Under the pieces are notes generated by a model. It was not told the DNA's origin, searched no databases, and was given only the letters and a program-made list of their open reading frames with translations. Shown here piece after piece: positions 31,388 through 34,739 of a DNA stretch of 34,739 bases; within the stretch, counting starts at the first letter, position 1, and each line of letters begins with the position of its first letter. Made by a program: the position numbers and the translations under genes. Origin of the DNA: Paracoccaceae bacterium (GTDB lineage: Bacteria; Pseudomonadota; Alphaproteobacteria; Rhodobacterales; Rhodobacteraceae); assembly GCA_021647745.1 (NCBI GenBank), contig JAKIUB010000026.1, positions 1-34,739 on the forward strand. The letters run 5' to 3'.

Positions 31388-32191
31388 ATGGGCCAGATTA
31401 AAGCAAAACTAAGCGCGGTTGACCCGGTTTGGGTGCGCATCAAGGGTGAAGGACAGGCGATTATTGACGCCGAGCCGGCAATGGCGGGAGTGGTTTATGG
31501 CACGGTGCTGCACCATAAATCGCTTGAATCGGCGCTGGCTTACCGGATTGCGCAAAAGCTGGCCTCGGGGGATATGACCGAAAGCGTGCTGAATGAAGTG
31601 TGCGTAGAGGCTTATGTTGATTCCCCCGCGTTGGGGCAGGCTGCGCGCGCCGATATCGTAGCAGTGCTGGACCGTGACCCGGCCTGCCACCGATCCATAC
31701 AACCACTGCTTTATTTCAAGGGGTTTCAGGCGGTGCAGGCTTACCGCGTGGCCCATTGGCTGTGGCTGGGCGGGCGCAAGGATATGGCCTATTTTTTGCA
31801 AATGCGCTGCTCTGAAGTGTTCGGGATCGATATCCACCCCGGTGCGGTAATCGGGCAGGGGTTGATGATTGACCACGCCCACTCGATCGTGATCGGCGAG
31901 ACTGCGGTGGTTGGTAATAATGTGTCGATGCTGCATTCGGTGACGCTGGGCGGTACTGGCAAGGATGACGAGGACCGGCACCCGAAAATTGGCGACGGGG
32001 TGCTGTTGGGCGCGGGTGCCAAGGTGTTGGGGAATATCCATATTGGCCAATGCAGCCGTGTGGCCGCCGGCTCTGTGGTGCTGCGCGATGTGCCGCCGTG
32101 CAAAACCGTGGCCGGAGTGCCCGCCAAGGTGGTGGGTGAGGCCGGCTGTGATCAACCTTCCCATGAAATGGACCAATTGCTGAACGGCTGA
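31388..32191 (+). CDS. cysE: Serine O-acetyltransferase
   Basis: CysE acetylates serine, the first step of cysteine synthesis, and usually forms the cysteine synthase complex with CysK. The 267-residue protein has the N-terminal helical domain and a C-terminal left-handed beta-helix of hexapeptide repeats: IDIHPGAVIGQGLMIDHAHS, VIGETAVVGNNVSMLHSVTL then GGTG, and DGVLLGAGAKVLGNIHIG. The catalytic His is in MIDHAH. The ATG at 31388 is chosen since GGTGGAG lies 7 nt upstream; the ATG at 31382 would be only 1 nt from it. cysE near GTA clusters is recalled for Rhodobacterales, though here about 8 kb away. A CoA-transferase gene follows closely. Confidence 0.96.
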   Translation: MGQIKAKLSAVDPVWVRIKGEGQAIIDAEPAMAGVVYGTVLHHKSLESALAYRIAQKLASGDMTESVLNEVCVEAYVDSPALGQAARADIVAVLDRDPACHRSIQPLLYFKGFQAVQAYRVAHWLWLGGRKDMAYFLQMRCSEVFGIDIHPGAVIGQGLMIDHAHSIVIGETAVVGNNVSMLHSVTLGGTGKDDEDRHPKIGDGVLLGAGAKVLGNIHIGQCSRVAAGSVVLRDVPPCKTVAGVPAKVVGEAGCDQPSHEMDQLLNG

Positions 32192-32236
32192 GGTGCAAAT
32201 ATCTTAGAGAACACCAACAGAGAGATATTCACAGCA

Positions 32237-33520
32237 TTGGGGGTTGAGGCTGCTTTCCGGGTGAGCGGAAATCAGGCACTTCCGTCGTGTTTTGCCGTGA
32301 GCGATTTGGCAGTTGCTTCAATAGCGGCTGTTGGAGCGGCGCTGGTGGCACTGATTGGCGATGAGCGCCAGTTGGTGATTGACCAGCGGCTGGCCGCGCT
32401 GTGGTTTTCTACTTCGCTTTATCCGCAGGGCTGGGAGCTGCCGCCAATCTGGGATGCGCTGGCCGGCGATTATGCCTGCAAGGATGGCTGGATCCGGCTG
32501 CATACCAACCTGCCGCACCACAGAAGCGCCGCGTTGGCAGTATTGGGCGCCGCTGCGAGCCGCAATACCGTGGCAGCGGCAGCGAAAAACTGGGGCAAGG
32601 ATGCGCTGGAAGCGGCGATTGTAGCTCAAGGTGGAGTGGCGGCGGCCATGCGCTCTGCCGGGGAATGGAAAATGCACCCGCAGGGCCAAGCCGTGCTGGC
32701 GGAACCCTTAATCCAGTGGAGCGGAAAGCGCGAGCGCAGGCCATGGAATACCCCGCCAGAGCGCCCGCTAAAGGGGCTGAAAGTGCTGGATATGACCCGG
32801 GTTTTGGCCGGGCCTGTGGCAACACGCACCTTGGCCGGTTTTGGAGCCGAGGTTTTGAGGATTGATCCGCCGGGCTGGGAGGAGGCCAATGTGGTGCCGG
32901 ATATTACCTTGGGCAAACGCTGTGCGCGGCTGGATTTGAAAGATAGCAGGGATCGAAAGCTATTTGAGGCGCTGCTGGGCGAGGCGGATATTCTGGTGCA
33001 TGGCTATCGGCCCGGGGCCTTGGCGGGGCTGGGTTATGGGAGTGATGAGCGGCGTGCGATGGCTCCGGATTTGCTCGAGGTTTCGCTCGATGCCTATGGC
33101 TGGAGCGGGCCATGGGCCAAGCGGCGCGGGTTTGACAGCCTGGTGCAGATGAGCTGTGGCATAGCCGAGGCCGGCATGCACTGGGCAAAGCGCGATATAC
33201 CGGTGCCGCTGCCGGTGCAGGCGCTGGACCATGCCACCGGATATTTGATGGCGGCGGCAGCGATCCGGATGCTGGCTGGAAACGGCGCTATGCGTGCGCG
33301 GCTTTCATTGGCGCGCACGGCTGGGCTGTTGATGGAAACCCGGCAGGATAAGGCGGGCACTTTATCAAAAATGCCGGAGGCTGAGGATTTTGCGCAGCCC
33401 CCTGAGGCGACGCCTTGGGGTGCCGCCCACCGGCTACGTCCGCCATTGCAAGTGGAAGGTGTGCCAATGCGCTGGCATCGCGGGGCTTGCGCACTCGGGA
33501 GTTATGCTGCCGCGTGGTGA
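32237..33520 (+). CDS. CoA-transferase family III (CaiB/BaiF) protein, start uncertain
   Basis: This 427-residue protein (as read from TTG 32237) has the family III CoA-transferase fold: GLKVLDMTRVLAGPVATRTL begins the conserved core, and RRGFDSLVQMSCGIAEAG holds the region of the family's catalytic Asp. Such enzymes move CoA between carboxylic acids or isomerise acyl-CoAs; the substrate is unknown. The start is odd. The frame is open back to the cysE stop, but contains no ATG, GTG or TTG before 32237. The best ribosome binding site, AGGTG at 32191-32195, points to ATC at 32201, and ILENTNREIFTALGVEA then resembles a natural N-terminus. A non-standard start or a changed start codon is possible. 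It converges with pdhC. Confidence 0.8.
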   Translation: MGVEAAFRVSGNQALPSCFAVSDLAVASIAAVGAALVALIGDERQLVIDQRLAALWFSTSLYPQGWELPPIWDALAGDYACKDGWIRLHTNLPHHRSAALAVLGAAASRNTVAAAAKNWGKDALEAAIVAQGGVAAAMRSAGEWKMHPQGQAVLAEPLIQWSGKRERRPWNTPPERPLKGLKVLDMTRVLAGPVATRTLAGFGAEVLRIDPPGWEEANVVPDITLGKRCARLDLKDSRDRKLFEALLGEADILVHGYRPGALAGLGYGSDERRAMAPDLLEVSLDAYGWSGPWAKRRGFDSLVQMSCGIAEAGMHWAKRDIPVPLPVQALDHATGYLMAAAAIRMLAGNGAMRARLSLARTAGLLMETRQDKAGTLSKMPEAEDFAQPPEATPWGAAHRLRPPLQVEGVPMRWHRGACALGSYAAAW

Positions 33521-33543
33521 GGTCGGGTGGTGCCCACCCGACC
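33521..33543. repeat. 10-bp hairpin between convergent caiB-like and pdhC genes
   Basis: GGTCGGGTGG (33521-33530) pairs perfectly with CCACCCGACC (33534-33543) around TGC. It starts directly after the stop of the CoA-transferase gene, with only 44 nt between the two convergent stops. It lacks a T-tract on either strand but could function as a bidirectional transcription barrier. Sequences of this GTCGGGTGG-type palindrome are a familiar intergenic element in Rhodobacterales, recalled rather than verified. Confidence 0.65.
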
Positions 33544-33574
33544 TGCTAGGCCAGCCCCGACCTGCTAGGCCAGC
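33537..33574. repeat. Perfect 19-bp tandem duplication at the pdhC stop
   Basis: CCCGACCTGCTAGGCCAGC occurs twice in direct tandem, at 33537-33555 and 33556-33574. The second copy contains the last codons and TAG stop of pdhC on the minus strand; the first is a duplicated tail lying beyond the stop. The first copy also overlaps the right arm of the neighbouring hairpin. It looks like a small slippage duplication. Confidence 0.9.
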
Positions 33575-34739
33575 ATTGAAATCGGGCTTTCCAGATTGCG
33601 CTTCACAGCAGCAAGGAACTCGGCCCCGAGCGCGCCATCAATCACCCGGTGATCGACCGAAAGCGTTACCGACATTACCGTGGCGATATCCAGCTCGCCC
33701 TCAGCATTGACCACCGGCATTTTTTGCCCGGCACCCACGGCCAGAATAGAGCCGTGCGGCGGGTTGATCACCGCGTCAAAGTTTTTGATCCCCATCATGC
33801 CAAGATTGGAAATCGCAAAACTGCCGCCCTGATATTCATGCGGGGCGAGCTTGCGGGTTTTGGCCCGCGCGGCGAGGTCTTTCATTTCAGCCGAAAGGCT
33901 GGAAAGGGTGCGGGATTCGGCATCGCGCAATACAGGCGTGAAGAGGCCGCCTTCAACGGCCACGGCCACCGCAACATCCGATGGTTTGAGCTTCAGGATG
34001 CGATCTCCAGCCCATACCGCGTTGCAATCCGGCACCTCTTGCAGCGCGTTGGCACAGGCTTTTATGATGAAATCATTGACCGAAAGCTTGATGCCTTTGT
34101 CGCTAAGGGTTTTGTTGAGATCGGCACGGAATTTCAGCAAGGCATCAAGCTGGATATCTCGGCGCAGATAGAAATGCGGAATGGTTTGTTTGGCTTCGGT
34201 CAAGCGGCTGGCGATGATTTTGCGCATGCCGTTGAGCGGCACTTCTTCGTAGTCGCGGTCGGCATACATCGCCATCACGGTTTTGGCGTCAGCACTTTGC
34301 GCCATTGCCGGGGCGGCTTTGGCCTCGGGCGCTGGCCGGGCGCTGGCGTTTTCAACATCGAATTTGATAATCCGACCCTTGGGACCGGAGCCTTTGAGGG
34401 CGCTCAGATCAAGGCCTTTTTGGGCGGCAATCCGGCGGGCCAGTGGCGAGGCAAATACACGCTCTCCCTTGGCCGGGGCCGGTTGTGCAGCAGGTGCAGG
34501 CGCTTGTGGCGCTTCGGCTTTAGGCGCAGCGGCAGTCGGTGCGGCCCGAGCAGGGGCCTCGGCAGGGGTGATATCCTCCATGCTTTCGCCTTCCTCCAGC
34601 AGCACCGCGATTGGCGCGTTTACCTTGACGCCCTCGGTGCCTTCAGCCACGATGATCTTGCCGATCACCCCCTCATCCACCGCTTCAAACTCCATCGTCG
34701 CCTTGTCGGTTTCGATCTCGCAAAGCACATCGCCTGATT
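33565..34739 (-). CDS. pdhC: Pyruvate dehydrogenase E2 (dihydrolipoamide acetyltransferase), 5' end missing
   Basis: E2 is the core of the pyruvate dehydrogenase complex, moving acetyl groups from lipoamide to CoA. The visible 391 residues start within the lipoyl domain; lipoylation Lys lies in EIETDKATMEFEAVDEG. A long Ala/Pro/Glu linker follows, then the E3/E1-binding domain (FASPLARRIAAQKGLDLSAL followed by KGSGPKGRI). The catalytic domain begins at the MRKIIASRLTEAKQTIPHFY segment and ends with the SVDHRVIDGALGAEFL active-site motif. The N-terminal end of the lipoyl domain and the start codon lie beyond the right edge. A short duplicated sequence surrounds its stop codon. Confidence 0.94.
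   Translation of the reverse strand, partial: SGDVLCEIETDKATMEFEAVDEGVIGKIIVAEGTEGVKVNAPIAVLLEEGESMEDITPAEAPARAAPTAAAPKAEAPQAPAPAAQPAPAKGERVFASPLARRIAAQKGLDLSALKGSGPKGRIIKFDVENASARPAPEAKAAPAMAQSADAKTVMAMYADRDYEEVPLNGMRKIIASRLTEAKQTIPHFYLRRDIQLDALLKFRADLNKTLSDKGIKLSVNDFIIKACANALQEVPDCNAVWAGDRILKLKPSDVAVAVAVEGGLFTPVLRDAESRTLSSLSAEMKDLAARAKTRKLAPHEYQGGSFAISNLGMMGIKNFDAVINPPHGSILAVGAGQKMPVVNAEGELDIATVMSVTLSVDHRVIDGALGAEFLAAVKRNLESPISMLA

Noticed and set aside
33649..34737. Long plus-strand open frame (362 aa) opposite pdhC
   Set aside because: Shadow of the pdhC coding frame; composition is of the antisense type and no domain is visible.
1..34739. CRISPR arrays, tRNA/rRNA genes, insertion sequences or toxin-antitoxin/defence systems
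   Set aside because: No regularly spaced repeats, no tRNA- or rRNA-like sequence, and no transposase or defence-type protein was recognised on either strand.

Overview
This window looks like a chromosomal segment of a Rhodobacterales-type alphaproteobacterium, moderately GC-rich. The evidence is a complete Rhodobacter-capsulatus-like gene transfer agent (RcGTA-like) structural cluster flanked by ordinary housekeeping genes. Those include the rpsF-rpsR-rplI operon, a fatty-acid synthesis block (fabD, fabG, acpP, fabF, mltG), purA, cysE and pdhC.

Layout. (1) 1-712, minus strand: rpsF, rpsR and the start of rplI. (2) 951-8287, plus strand: a VIT-family metal transporter, fabD, fabG, a secreted PstS-like/OmpA fusion protein, acpP with a strong terminator, fabF and mltG. 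(3) 8363-23642, plus strand: the GTA unit. It has a promoter, a leader hairpin, small and large terminase, portal, g3.5, prohead protease, major capsid, a small extra Ig-like gene, the head-tail connectors g6-g8, tail tube g9, chaperones g10/g10.1, tape measure g11, baseplate and hub genes g12-g15, and a DUF2793 gene. A canonical terminator closes it. No integrase, replication, repressor or lysis gene is present, which is what separates a GTA from a prophage. (4) 23452-24512: a TetR repressor divergent from a small membrane protein, with two palindromic operators exactly 42 bp apart between them. (5) 24752-30389: a Kef-type K+/H+ antiporter (plus) convergent with a minus-strand run purA, DUF2842 gene, thiamine pyrophosphokinase, SulP transporter. 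(6) 30577-34739: an XRE/2TM protein, cysE, a CoA-transferase family III gene without a normal start codon, and pdhC (minus strand, runs off the end).

How it works together. The GTA genes overlap or abut almost throughout (ATGA junctions and 8-14 nt overlaps), so they are probably translated as a coupled operon that builds a small tailed, phage-like particle packaging host DNA. The interruptions in this tight packing are the interesting part. A perfect 20-bp inverted repeat lies between terminase and portal. A terminator-like hairpin precedes the capsid gene, and four consecutive hairpins follow it. The GTA operon's terminator is encoded antisense inside the neighbouring tetR gene.

Functional calls come from motif and family recognition by eye. 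Promoters, hairpins and start choices are read from sequence only and have no experimental support here.
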